Positions 32,001-40,527 of a DNA stretch of 45,519 nt are shown one piece after another. Position numbers and translations under genes: made by a program. This DNA is from a virus. The stretch spans positions 1-45,519 of the IMG/VR virus record IMGVR_UViG_3300021952_000008; one strand, given 5' to 3'. How positions within the stretch are numbered: position 1 is the stretch's first letter; the number at the start of each line of letters is the position of its first letter. The notes beneath the pieces were generated by a model. It saw only the letters and a list, made by a program, of their open reading frames with translations, was not told the origin of the DNA and searched no databases.

Positions 32001-35000
32001 AGCAACGCTGTGTGACTTGTTGATAACTCGGTTAGCTAGACCAATACTCTTAGTTAGGTGAGCATTCTTCATAGCCTCAATAGTTACTGGATCTGCAAGC
32101 TGTGCTGCTAGGCGCTCAGCAAGCTTTGGCATCTTTGCAAGGAATGCTTCAGTTGGGGCTACTGATGGGGTAGCAACGCCATCCTGGACCAGCTTAGCTA
32201 GCTTCTCCATATCGATTGCGGCACCAGCGGCATCTTGCTCTAGAACATAGCGAGCACCTTCACCGAGGTTCTGGTGGAGGAATGAGTCGCGCTTATAGTT
32301 CTTACCGCCTGAGAAGAATGCGTCCTTGATAACCTGGCGACCGCCCTCAACAGCATCAAATGCCTTAAAGATATCTCCACTGTGTAAGTAAACAAGATGC
32401 TTAGGTTCGCCAGTTTTTTTAGTTAACGCAGTAACAATCTTGTTTCGCTGGATGCGAATACCTAGCAAACCAAGTGCTGCAGATATCTTTTCAAACTCAT
32501 TGATGGTTTCTTCAAATAGATAATCCTCAATTGAGCCAAGAGCCTTCTTAGCTTTACCAAAACGGTCACGCGCAATACCAGTGATTGTAGATGCGACATA
32601 AGCATCGAAGACCTGGTTTACCTGCTCAGGAAGTGCTGCACGACCCACCCAAGCCTTTTTGCTGACTCGGTTAGTGATGTCACCATAAAGTGATACGGTT
32701 TCGTAGCTGCCCTGTGCAGCCTTGATCTCATCTAGGTTTGCGCCAAGTTTCTGGAACGCAGTGTTCATCGCCTCAGTAGCGATGTCACCAGCAGAGTCAA
32801 CATTGTTCTTTAGGATAGTTGCAAATGCTTCTGGGCTTTCAGCCATTTCTGCAAGGCGGATGAATTCAGGGGTAAGTACAGAGTCACCATTTGCGGTTAG
32901 TGCTGGTCCGTGGAATGCATCAGCAGAATCAGAGAATACGCTTGATAGAACATCGTCATAGCCGATACCTTCAACCTTGAGCATGTTGCTGAAGTCTGCG
33001 GTGAATAGGATTTTTTTCTGTACGTCATTGATGGTCTGTACGCCAAAGCCAGAGACAATGCTCTTCAGGAATTCAGTATCCTGCTTCTCAACTGCGTCCT
33101 CAACCTGCTTAATAATCTTCTTAGCTGGGTCAAGAGCGCCAATAACCTTTGCAAGATCAGGAGCTGAGATAGAGTCGCCACTAGCAAGACCAGCAATGAC
33201 ATCCTCAAATGAGGTGTACTTGACGGTCTTTGATGCTGCCTCTAAATTCTTTTCTAGAGCAAGGTACTTATCCATTGCCTCTTGAGTAGGCTTTGCATCT
33301 AGGATGCCAGTTGCCTTGATCTTCTCAGCAATGTCAGCGCCAAACATAGTCTTGATCTGCTCGAACTTTGCAGTAGAAACAGATGCTTTGCCAGCACTTG
33401 CAATCTCAGTAGCAATGCCCTCAAGCGCCTTTAGAAGGTTATTCATAGTGCCCTGAGGGTAAAGCTTTACATTCCAGCTCTTACCGCTTAGAAGTGAACC
33501 AATGGTAGTCTTTTCGCCAGCCTCAGTCATCACTGGAGTTGCGTCAATGATACGAAGCAAGGCACCCTTAGCTTCGTTGTTGCCGTACATGAGTGACTCG
33601 CGCAGAGCAACTGGGTTGTATCCATCTAGGCGAGATGCTAGGCGGATACTCTCAACAGCTTTCTTGGCGGTATCAGTCGCAAATACGCGAAGCTTTATGG
33701 CTAGGTTCTTTGACTTGATAATGTCGCGCAAAGCAGTACGGTCTACAGCCTTGATACCTACCTGAGTTCCAGAGATCTCAGAACTTGCCTTCTGTACATC
33801 CTTGAGTACCTTCTGAGCAGCCTTACCCTCAGCTGAAGTTGGCTTAATCTTTGCAATGTCTGCAACGCTCACGGTAGGCTTGGTAGCCTCTGCAATAGGC
33901 GCAGCTCCAGTTGTAATGCGGGCAGGCGTAATCTGACCAGTGTTGATCTTGTCGGCTGCTGCAGTAGCCTCAGCCTTAGTCTTGTGCACAGTAATTGAAT
34001 CGCCCTGGCGAACAACCCACTTGTTGTTGTCCTTGAGAACCTTAGCTTCCTCTACTAGACCAGCAGTAGTGTTCTTTACATATGCAGTTGCATCCCCTAC
34101 AGAGGCAAATTTGCGTAGATTGCTACCATCAAATACATAAGAATTACCATCAGTTGCTTCATGTACTACATTCTTTCGTAGTTCAACCTGACTGCCATTT
34201 TCTGCAGCTAGCTTGATCGCTTCCTTAGTGGTCATTACAGGAGCCTGTGCGGCTTCTACAGGCTTTGGAAGCTCAGGTATAGGCATAATCTCGCCCTGAG
34301 GAATTGTGCCCTTCTTGATGCCGTCTACGACCGCCTGAGCTTCCTTACGGGTTGTTACCTTAGCAATTTCTTCACCATTGCCACCCATTACCTTGAATCC
34401 ACCAGTTTTGAAGTCTGGGTGAATCATTGCAGTTGGGGTCTTTACGAATACGCCAGAGACTTCATTCTTGACAAACTTCTCAAGGAATTTAGTTGCCTTT
34501 TGTGCAGTAGCAACCTGCTTATATGCTTTTCCAGCAGCGTCAAGGGCAGATAGAAGAACTGGGTTAGTTAGACCAGTTGAATCTTTATAGGCTGCAATAT
34601 CTTCTGGGGTTAGTTTTACAGTTTTGATCTGGCTGTCAGCAATTTTCTGTTCTGCAGCAGTTTGAACCTCAGCGGCTTTACCAGCACGACCCTTAAGGTT
34701 TGTTGGAATAGTTGTGCCTTTAGGCAAGCGAACAGATGGAGTCTGCTCAGCAGCCTTAACTGCAGTTTCTAGTGATGCACCAGAACTAATTTCTGCACCC
34801 TTGAGTGCGCCCTTAAGTACATCAACGCTAATGTTTCCAGCTTTTGCAGCACTAAGTTCTTTAAGAAAAGTGCTTGCAGCGGTCATTGCTGGCTTTGCAG
34901 CCTTTACCCATTTAACTGGGTTTACAGCAATAAGAGGATCATGGGTAAGGTCATACGCAAGACCTTGACCAAGTTCCTCAATGGGAGCAATGTCTGGATT

Positions 35001-35645
35001 CTTAAGCTTGGCAATGTCAGCGCCATACATTGTTTTTTCGTTTGGACGAAGGAATGCGGTTGCGTTTTTTGCCGCAGCTCCAACACGGCGCTGCTCAATC
35101 TTCGAGACTTCGGTTGGGTCAGTAACCGTTGGTTTAAGATTCCAAACAACCTGACCATTGACGACTTTAGAAGTTACCTTTTTACCATTGATCTTTTCGC
35201 CATTGATAGCAGCAGTAACAATGTCATTGTGGGTAATAAGACCCTTTTGGAAATCAAGTTCACGCTGATAATCAGAACCAGCAATAGCAGCATTACCAGA
35301 CTGCAATGCGTTTAGAACAAACGATCCAGCAGAGACAATTGGAGCCATGACAGTGCCAGTAACTTTACCTACTGGGCTATTTGCAATGTCGTTTGCAGTC
35401 TTCTGAACTTTTGGAAATACTTCATTAGCATTTTTTAGGATGCCAGTAGGGGTCTGCTGCTTCATGAATGAGTTGATATCAAACCCAGTTTTAGGGGCAA
35501 CTGGAGTAGATGCAGCAGGCGTAACTGGCTTAGTTACCTTAGGCTTGCTAGGACCAAATAGATTGGTGCTAGGAGTTACCTTAGTAGTTTTTGAGCCCTT
35601 AGAAGAACCTGAGGTGCCGTCAAAAAGATTGTCTGAGCCAGCCAA
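29091..35645 (-). CDS. Giant virion protein, putative internal/ejection protein (2,184 residues)
   Basis: It starts with TTG at 35645, the only option after an in-frame TAA, with AGGATGG six bases upstream. The N-terminus is Ser/Thr/Pro/Lys-rich and disordered (about 1-55), followed by long Ala/Lys-rich helical stretches, and the last 400 residues are mixed (HHINNFTGTSTMMMMRGVTN near 1790-1850). It sits at the end of the tail/internal protein run, where short-tailed phages encode large ejection proteins. I see no lysozyme, protease or polymerase motif, and no tape-measure-like transmembrane segments. Confidence 0.75.
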   Translation of the reverse strand: MAGSDNLFDGTSGSSKGSKTTKVTPSTNLFGPSKPKVTKPVTPAASTPVAPKTGFDINSFMKQQTPTGILKNANEVFPKVQKTANDIANSPVGKVTGTVMAPIVSAGSFVLNALQSGNAAIAGSDYQRELDFQKGLITHNDIVTAAINGEKINGKKVTSKVVNGQVVWNLKPTVTDPTEVSKIEQRRVGAAAKNATAFLRPNEKTMYGADIAKLKNPDIAPIEELGQGLAYDLTHDPLIAVNPVKWVKAAKPAMTAASTFLKELSAAKAGNISVDVLKGALKGAEISSGASLETAVKAAEQTPSVRLPKGTTIPTNLKGRAGKAAEVQTAAEQKIADSQIKTVKLTPEDIAAYKDSTGLTNPVLLSALDAAGKAYKQVATAQKATKFLEKFVKNEVSGVFVKTPTAMIHPDFKTGGFKVMGGNGEEIAKVTTRKEAQAVVDGIKKGTIPQGEIMPIPELPKPVEAAQAPVMTTKEAIKLAAENGSQVELRKNVVHEATDGNSYVFDGSNLRKFASVGDATAYVKNTTAGLVEEAKVLKDNNKWVVRQGDSITVHKTKAEATAAADKINTGQITPARITTGAAPIAEATKPTVSVADIAKIKPTSAEGKAAQKVLKDVQKASSEISGTQVGIKAVDRTALRDIIKSKNLAIKLRVFATDTAKKAVESIRLASRLDGYNPVALRESLMYGNNEAKGALLRIIDATPVMTEAGEKTTIGSLLSGKSWNVKLYPQGTMNNLLKALEGIATEIASAGKASVSTAKFEQIKTMFGADIAEKIKATGILDAKPTQEAMDKYLALEKNLEAASKTVKYTSFEDVIAGLASGDSISAPDLAKVIGALDPAKKIIKQVEDAVEKQDTEFLKSIVSGFGVQTINDVQKKILFTADFSNMLKVEGIGYDDVLSSVFSDSADAFHGPALTANGDSVLTPEFIRLAEMAESPEAFATILKNNVDSAGDIATEAMNTAFQKLGANLDEIKAAQGSYETVSLYGDITNRVSKKAWVGRAALPEQVNQVFDAYVASTITGIARDRFGKAKKALGSIEDYLFEETINEFEKISAALGLLGIRIQRNKIVTALTKKTGEPKHLVYLHSGDIFKAFDAVEGGRQVIKDAFFSGGKNYKRDSFLHQNLGEGARYVLEQDAAGAAIDMEKLAKLVQDGVATPSVAPTEAFLAKMPKLAERLAAQLADPVTIEAMKNAHLTKSIGLANRVINKSHSVAQDIFATLWDAIRLNALNGDLSVAETVKLMRSHLNKLATAGDFFNAGSGPLASAAFRSWSQILTLRGKIADVDILDKQEWANFRTMLNNFSAGDKALAATEQKVLVPKHTLLSKKQQAAFLKKENLQIEKAQDEIIRGRREDIAAQLSDEIDAGHFDNTGIPEQDVPALMLEALHDRGIQAETQFVVEHMNPAVEPAVMQLRTTTEKWGSGRFKKITLSDLYGFKGREEIKPLQIQLETQTFRAASQFARYMDDLRIRHSGLSQEQFDEAITLIRDHVDITDEIIKNTDPAILQFAQELKPATDLLFGTKGGNGNGFIDAGISGAAFKKALQTVNMSVRSGIPAGIENYAAEDMWRLLSELPFGTRPASILEDTGEILKWEERKADFAAAKLDPLLAISNIMQAAAAAKFQTGLGRGFAARFSHLAEGISPAEAINKGYVKMIAGDGGSNLMLDSVPEDMLFPPHLAEQFGQAMRDWDYQFTAPSNVVIRTVMQLTGMVKALQTIVNPAHHINNFTGTSTMMMMRGVTNPAHYGIGMRLARKHFAEKVATDWHTKQGIIKDAEITSKKMEQLLRASGFEGRTLEQPTKGLDFGQFVSVIEKGKRVSYTDEDIMKVFEDSGLFEESIYTQDITGLEDNLFTDTRSLGEADVAGKIKGRAALARARQIERNITRAPGDIAAAHGNALRITHAMHILQSRSWKNLQEGIDAAVKELAVWQPTAKSLSPFERKYGRLATSYYTWMRMAQVATMHLFLENNRSINIAQDLLYNLNTLNGYNPQNTGTAYPSNNLAPSFLTSKVGQVLFTGSALPTPEPIVADPQLIYAQAINFWGMQVDLSKPFAENIIGVSNGRPVGIFPQLAAVPAKNMMLAASPIYKAIFQRNPVTGQGLNISTPMDWFNEFVAPELGGPGQAAGAFGNLLTGTDANKSTLSLIKKLSGMGLMEPASPNMQKTTKLENSARFNEWLKNTGQK

Positions 35646-35693
35646 TTAAACCATCCTAAATCGTTAGATTTAGTTTACTTGACTAAAGTGAAT

Positions 35694-36815
35694 TTACCAA
35701 CGAGGGGTACTTGAGGTAGAGGTAGCCTTAGGGTAGGTAATGCTGTTGAAGTAATTTTTAGCAGTTGCCTTTAGGTCAACCTGAGCTGCCTGAGGAAGAC
35801 CAGATACTCGAGGACCAAACTTTTTAATCCAAGCGTTATACGCAGCAGTTGCGTCCTTCGGACGACCAGCCTGAATGTTGTCAAGCTGAGTCTGAAATTC
35901 AGCTGCAGTTCCAGTTCCATAAGTATCTCCAACTCGCTGTAGGGTGCCAGTTAGATCCTTAGTGTAAGTAGTCTTTTTCGCAGTACCGCCAGATGACTTC
36001 TTAGCAGCAGCGGTGATCTGAGCAGCACCAATACGAGCACTAGCAGCAGTCTTAGCAACTGCAAGTTTGTTAGCAAGGTCAGCAGCCTGCTGAGCAGCCT
36101 GGAAGTCATTGCTTGCAATAGCCTGATCGCGTGCCATCTTAGCCTGAGCAATCTGGGAATCAATACCCGCAGTCTGACCACCAATAGCAGCCAAGGCATC
36201 CTGTAGATTCTGGCTAAGCTGAGTGTTTGCAGCAACCTCCTGCTGACCATAGCCAGCGCCACGGTTAGTTACATCGGTGATTGCGTTAGCCTGCTGAGCG
36301 CCCATCAGGCCTTCCCAGTTTTGCTGGATAGCATTTGACTGACCAATACCCTGCTCGGTTGCAGTAGCAGTAGGAGAACCCTGTAGAGCTGGACCATTGC
36401 CACGCTCTGCACCAGTTACGGCAGCCTGAGCAGTTCCAGCAGCCTGAGCCGCACGCTGTTCAGCAGTTCGAGCTGCTAGATCCTGCTGCTGCTTAAGAAC
36501 TGATGACTCAAACTGTTTGTTGATAGTAGCTTTGTCTTTGTCTGAGATGCCAGTTAGGGCACCAAAGATGTTCTTTAGGTTTGCAGCGTTCTGAGCGTAG
36601 CGATCCTGAGTGGTCTGCTGCTGCTTTGCGTAGAAGTCAAGGATTGGCTGGTAGCTAGACTGAATCTGAGCATTGCTCTTGTCAAGGAATGACTGGTTAG
36701 CCTTTGCAGCCTGAGAATCTAGGTATGCCTGATACGACTGCGGAGAACGCTTAGGGTCTGGAATTGCAGTAATGCCTGCAGTTGCTGGAGTAACTGGAGT
36801 AGTCGGAGTCGCCAT
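35694..36815 (-). CDS. Putative internal virion protein (Gln/Ala-rich, 373 residues)
   Basis: This is a helical, Ala/Gln-rich protein: SYQPILDFYAKQQQTTQDRY near 54-73 and QAAQAAGTAQAAVTG near 123-139. The C-terminus contains an AAYNAWIKKFGP element. The composition is like the P22 gp7/gp16/gp20 and T7-type ejection proteins, which are stored inside the capsid and injected. It overlaps the preceding gene by one base. No enzymatic motif is seen. Confidence 0.6.
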   Translation of the reverse strand: MATPTTPVTPATAGITAIPDPKRSPQSYQAYLDSQAAKANQSFLDKSNAQIQSSYQPILDFYAKQQQTTQDRYAQNAANLKNIFGALTGISDKDKATINKQFESSVLKQQQDLAARTAEQRAAQAAGTAQAAVTGAERGNGPALQGSPTATATEQGIGQSNAIQQNWEGLMGAQQANAITDVTNRGAGYGQQEVAANTQLSQNLQDALAAIGGQTAGIDSQIAQAKMARDQAIASNDFQAAQQAADLANKLAVAKTAASARIGAAQITAAAKKSSGGTAKKTTYTKDLTGTLQRVGDTYGTGTAAEFQTQLDNIQAGRPKDATAAYNAWIKKFGPRVSGLPQAAQVDLKATAKNYFNSITYPKATSTSSTPRW

Positions 36816-37495
36816 TACTGGATTCCCATCTTTGCTAGTTGTGCAGTTAGCGCATTCTGGGCAGCCTGCGTCTTATAGTTCTGACCGATTAGAGTGCCAG
36901 TCCAGTCATAGCCAGCCTGGTTCTGGTTGCCATAGTTCTCTAGGTAGTTCTGGTTTAGCGAAGCAATCTGATCCTTGATGTCAGTCTGCGCGGTAATCTG
37001 CTTAGCATTAGCCTGCATCTCAGCAAGAGTTAGCGCGCCAGCAGCACCGCCAGCCATGCCACGAGCTGCATAGTTGCCAGCAGTTCTACGCCGTGCTTCA
37101 GTTGCATTTAGATCAAGATTACGGCGCTCATTGCTGAGCTGCATTTCCTGAGTGTTCTTATTTGCCATTGCAGCAGCACGAGCAGCATTGAACTGTGACT
37201 GACCTGAAGCCATCGCTGCTTGATAAACTGGATCACTCTCGAGTGAATAGGCGTTGCCTACTACAGCAGGTGGCTGAGAAGTTGCATCTGCAGCAGCTGG
37301 AGTTTCAGCTGGCTTGAGTGCTTCGTTCTTTGCTACAGCGGTGTAGTCAATAGCAAGAGGCTGGCGACCAATTTTGATAGGCTGCTGAGATGCAGCAGCA
37401 ATACCAGCAGCAGTATTTGTGTTTACATGAGGAGCATACTCATTAGCAAGTGCAGCTTTGCGGGCTAGATAGTCTAGCGAGTCAGCAGTTGGCAT
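36815..37495 (-). CDS. Putative internal virion protein (Ala/Asn/Gln-rich, 226 residues)
   Basis: This 226-residue, mainly helical protein is rich in Ala, Asn and Gln, with a central AARAAAMANKNTQEMQLSNE stretch and a C-terminal IGQNYKTQAAQNALTAQLAK. Stop and start overlap neighbours by one base at both ends. Together with the 373- and 2,184-residue proteins it would form a set of ejection proteins, as in other short-tailed phages. Assigned by composition and position. Confidence 0.55.
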   Translation of the reverse strand: MPTADSLDYLARKAALANEYAPHVNTNTAAGIAAASQQPIKIGRQPLAIDYTAVAKNEALKPAETPAAADATSQPPAVVGNAYSLESDPVYQAAMASGQSQFNAARAAAMANKNTQEMQLSNERRNLDLNATEARRRTAGNYAARGMAGGAAGALTLAEMQANAKQITAQTDIKDQIASLNQNYLENYGNQNQAGYDWTGTLIGQNYKTQAAQNALTAQLAKMGIQ

Positions 37496-37719
37496 TACAT
37501 GAACCTCCCAGCATTTGCATTTCCAAATGCTCCAGCCTGCTTAGCTTTCAAAGCAGCGAGCGCTGCGTTGCGCTTTACAGCAAGTTTGCGGTCACGGTTA
37601 GCGTAACCAGTTTTGTCAACAGCACCGCGAGTTGGTGAAGATGCAACGCTGTTGTAAATCTTTGCACCCGCAGCGTAAGGGGTGAACTCAAAAGTGCCTA
37701 GCGACCCGCGCTCTGCCAT
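37495..37719 (-). CDS. Small basic virion-associated protein
   Basis: This 74-residue basic protein (GYANRDRKLAVKRNAALAAL) has a Gly/Ala-rich end (AGAFGNANAGRFM). It is coupled by one-base overlaps to the nozzle gene before it and the internal-protein gene after it. No family is recognised. DNA or nozzle binding is possible. Confidence 0.55.
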   Translation of the reverse strand: MAERGSLGTFEFTPYAAGAKIYNSVASSPTRGAVDKTGYANRDRKLAVKRNAALAALKAKQAGAFGNANAGRFM

Positions 37720-39374
37720 TAGTTAGCTCCCTTAGAAATCTTTGCCTTCGCACCAATCATTGGAGTAATGCTGAAGACCTGTACAGGTGATGTAAACGCC
37801 GTACCGTCACAGTTCAAGTATAGTTCAAAGTACATGCGTCTAAAGCGAAGGGCATGGTTGAGCTTGGTTTCCATTCGGAGAACCTGCCCAGTAGGGAAGC
37901 TATCAACAATAGTCGCAACTGCGCTAGTTGGCTGAGTGATGTTATCCCAGGTTCCAAAGTTGATATCGCCAGAACCATCGAATGATAGGTCATCCCAGCT
38001 CTTGAAGCCAGTTTCACCATCAAAGTCTTTAGAGATCTGGTCCCAGTTTGCTGATGGCGCAGTCGCAGGAAGCGCAACAGGATAGGCAATCGCCTTGATT
38101 GGCAATGCTGAAGCAAGGTCAACAGTCCAGAAGTAGAGGCGCTTCCATTCCACAGGTGACTGGAAGTCGTAGATCTTTGTGCGTAGTGAGCACTGGAATG
38201 ACTCTGAACCAATAGCCGAGTTTGGCTTATCTTCAATACGATAAAGCGAGAATGCTGAAGCGCCTACATCTGCAGGATTACTGGCTCCAGTAATACCAAA
38301 GTAAAGCGATTCTTCTAATTCTTCTGCGCGCCTCGGTACGGTAACGAAATACGCGACTCTGTTTGTGCTTTCCCACTCGCTCCACGTCTCAGTGTCTAGG
38401 TTGTAGGCGTACATTCCGCCATTATGCCAGACTAGCGCACGGCGACCAATAATGGAAACTGCGTGCTCAAAACGGCGAGCAAAATCATAGCCCTCGAACT
38501 TTACCTTCTGGGCATTGAGTGGGTAGTAAAGCCAGTTCTGGTACTTGTAGAGAATGCCGCCAGATAGGACAAAGTGAGCGTTCTCAAACTTTACAACTGA
38601 TCGCTTTGACTCTGCACCAATATCCTGCTGCATAGCCTGCATGGTACCTTCTTCAGGCACATCACCATAGCTATAACGGTAGGTAGAGCGGTTACGGAAG
38701 ATAACGATGTCGTTGTAGCCCTGTGCGATTGCGGTGATCCATTGACCGTCACCGCCACCGATTTCAACATACATAAGGTTATTATCAACATTGGTCCATA
38801 CCCAGACAGAAGTTGATTCGCCTGATGGTCCAGCAGTTGAAACATTGCCCCAGTAAATAATGTTTGCGGTGCTAGTTCCCTTGACTCCAAAACCAAAGAA
38901 GCGGTTCTGGAATAGTTCTATACCAGATAGGTGAGGCATAGAAGTGGTTGCGTGGAAGGTGCCAGCTTCCCAGTATCCGCCAGATTGGGTTTCACAGCAG
39001 AGCACGATCTTGTTCAGGTACTGCGTGCAGTCCGAAGCTTTGAAGGTTGCAATCTGAGTCCAAGCATGAGTGATCACATTGAAGATCCAGGTCTTGCTGT
39101 TAGTTGATGCAACTAGGTAGCGATCTCCGCCAGCCTCAACATAAGTTCCTAGGATATCAAACGGCTCGCCAGCAACTGGAGTTACAACATTTGCCCCAGA
39201 GTGCTTCTGGATGTAGATAGGCGGGCGTGACATAAGAGCACCGTTAGGTGAGAACTCAAAGTTGATAATCGAAGCAAGTTCATTATCAGCAATGGCTGAC
39301 TGGTCCCAGTAGTTGTTTAGACCACCAGTAAACTGCTGCAGAGTAGCTGAGCGTTGACGGATGACTGTTGACAT
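37719..39374 (-). CDS. Tail nozzle / tubular B-like protein
   Basis: This 551-residue protein is rich in beta strands and aromatic residues. It begins QQFTGGLNNYWDQSAIADNE, with repeated blade-like segments containing W-x-N and YxYxLDTETWSEW. It directly follows the adaptor gene. Order and size match the nozzle of short-tailed phages (T7 gp12 type, P22 gp10 type), which closes the tail tube. The call is from context and fold-like pattern rather than a specific motif. Confidence 0.7.
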   Translation of the reverse strand: MSTVIRQRSATLQQFTGGLNNYWDQSAIADNELASIINFEFSPNGALMSRPPIYIQKHSGANVVTPVAGEPFDILGTYVEAGGDRYLVASTNSKTWIFNVITHAWTQIATFKASDCTQYLNKIVLCCETQSGGYWEAGTFHATTSMPHLSGIELFQNRFFGFGVKGTSTANIIYWGNVSTAGPSGESTSVWVWTNVDNNLMYVEIGGGDGQWITAIAQGYNDIVIFRNRSTYRYSYGDVPEEGTMQAMQQDIGAESKRSVVKFENAHFVLSGGILYKYQNWLYYPLNAQKVKFEGYDFARRFEHAVSIIGRRALVWHNGGMYAYNLDTETWSEWESTNRVAYFVTVPRRAEELEESLYFGITGASNPADVGASAFSLYRIEDKPNSAIGSESFQCSLRTKIYDFQSPVEWKRLYFWTVDLASALPIKAIAYPVALPATAPSANWDQISKDFDGETGFKSWDDLSFDGSGDINFGTWDNITQPTSAVATIVDSFPTGQVLRMETKLNHALRFRRMYFELYLNCDGTAFTSPVQVFSITPMIGAKAKISKGAN

Positions 39375-40037
39375 TTATAGCCAATCTGCTGGGTCTGCAA
39401 GAACCTGATCGTAGAGTGAAGACTCGATTACGCCATCCTTGTTGCTCAGGCGGTTTAGACCATCGCGGAACTGGCGATCCTTGTATGCAGCAGCGTCATA
39501 GTTCTCGTCCATTTCCAAAGCCTGTGAGATGACGTAGTTGACTAGCTGGTTGAAATAGCGGTCAGGAATGTTGATGGTATCAGTCAGCGCAGTGATTGAA
39601 GTTGGGTTTTTGATGTACTCAAGCTTCAAGCCGTTAGTAATGGTCTTGTTAGGAACTGGGTAGAAGGTTACTACGCCAGCACGCTCGTACCAGATCTCTG
39701 GGCGGTCAGCACGCTGAAGCTTAGTTGGGTCAGACTTCATGATGAACTCACGCGCTTCCTGCGGAGTTACATTCTCAATTGGGTAGCCGTCAACATAGAT
39801 TGCTTCGATTAGAAGAACCTTGTCGCTTGGGAAGGTGTAGTCGCTCTGACCTGACACAATGTCAGTAAGCTTCATGTCACGAAGAATTGGGTTTGAGTTT
39901 ACAATCTCTCGCTGACCATCGTTGATCCAGTGAAGGATTGATGCGTCTTCAAGCTGAGCTCCAGAAGCATCACCAAACTGCGAGCGAACTCGTGAGCCGA
40001 TGTCGTTTCCTGTGTAGGAGAATTCTTCTGCTGGCAT
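39375..40037 (-). CDS. Head-to-tail adaptor (tubular A-like)
   Basis: This 220-residue protein has an N-terminal helical part with LEDASILHWINDGQREI (about 29-45), typical of portal-adaptor proteins. A middle PEIWYERAGVVTFYPVP (about 133-149) is a form I recall in gp6-like/DUF6682 adaptors. It lies between the capsid block and the nozzle, as expected for the ring joined to the portal. Stop and next start are adjacent. Confidence 0.8.
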   Translation of the reverse strand: MPAEEFSYTGNDIGSRVRSQFGDASGAQLEDASILHWINDGQREIVNSNPILRDMKLTDIVSGQSDYTFPSDKVLLIEAIYVDGYPIENVTPQEAREFIMKSDPTKLQRADRPEIWYERAGVVTFYPVPNKTITNGLKLEYIKNPTSITALTDTINIPDRYFNQLVNYVISQALEMDENYDAAAYKDRQFRDGLNRLSNKDGVIESSLYDQVLADPADWL

Positions 40038-40039
40038 GC

Positions 40040-40456
40040 TTACCTTCTAAGAGTTTGACCGTCATGACGGTAGGTGTTCTTGTTGGACTTCATGATGGAC
40101 TTCATGACATCCTTTTTCTCGGCACGCCACTCTTCCTCGCGCTTTGCCTCAAGCGCAGCATTTGCCATCTCTAACAAGTGTAACTTATTCACCTTGGAAT
40201 TAGGGTCGTGCATGTTGTTTTCTAGTAGACGAGCAACTAGGCGGTGATCAACCTCCGACTCTGCAACATTGGTAATTAGGTAGGCAGGGAGCATGTGAGG
40301 CTCATCAATCAAAGCAAAGTGGCGCTCTGGGTCAAACTGTGGGTGATCGTGAGGCATACGAATAAGTCGCACAGTTGGGAAAATATCTTTAATTACTGCG
40401 GCTACTCTGCGATGTTCATCTGAGTGCAGTCCGTCTATCTGCGAGAAATCAATCAT
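40040..40456 (-). CDS. Hypothetical head-region protein
   Basis: This 138-residue protein has a mixed N-terminal half (IDGLHSDEHRRVAAVIKDIF; RMPHDHPQFDPERHFALID) and a basic helical C-terminus (EAKREEEWRAEKKDVMKSIM). It lies between the capsid terminator and the adaptor gene, two bases before the latter. It may be a head-completion or stabilising factor. No family is recognised. Confidence 0.6.
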   Translation of the reverse strand: MIDFSQIDGLHSDEHRRVAAVIKDIFPTVRLIRMPHDHPQFDPERHFALIDEPHMLPAYLITNVAESEVDHRLVARLLENNMHDPNSKVNKLHLLEMANAALEAKREEEWRAEKKDVMKSIMKSNKNTYRHDGQTLRR

Positions 40457-40470
40457 GTATCTATTGTAAT

Positions 40471-40516
40471 AAAAAACCCCGCTACTCGGCGAGACGGACC
40501 AAGTAGCGGGGAGTTT
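40471..40516 (-). terminator. Terminator downstream of the capsid gene
   Basis: CCCCGCTACT (40477-40486) pairs perfectly with AGTAGCGGGG (40502-40511). On the minus strand the stem ends in TTTTTT (40476-40471), a textbook rho-independent terminator. It lies 17 bases after the capsid stop and should limit expression of the adaptor and later genes. Confidence 0.92.
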
Positions 40517-40527
40517 TTATTTACGGC

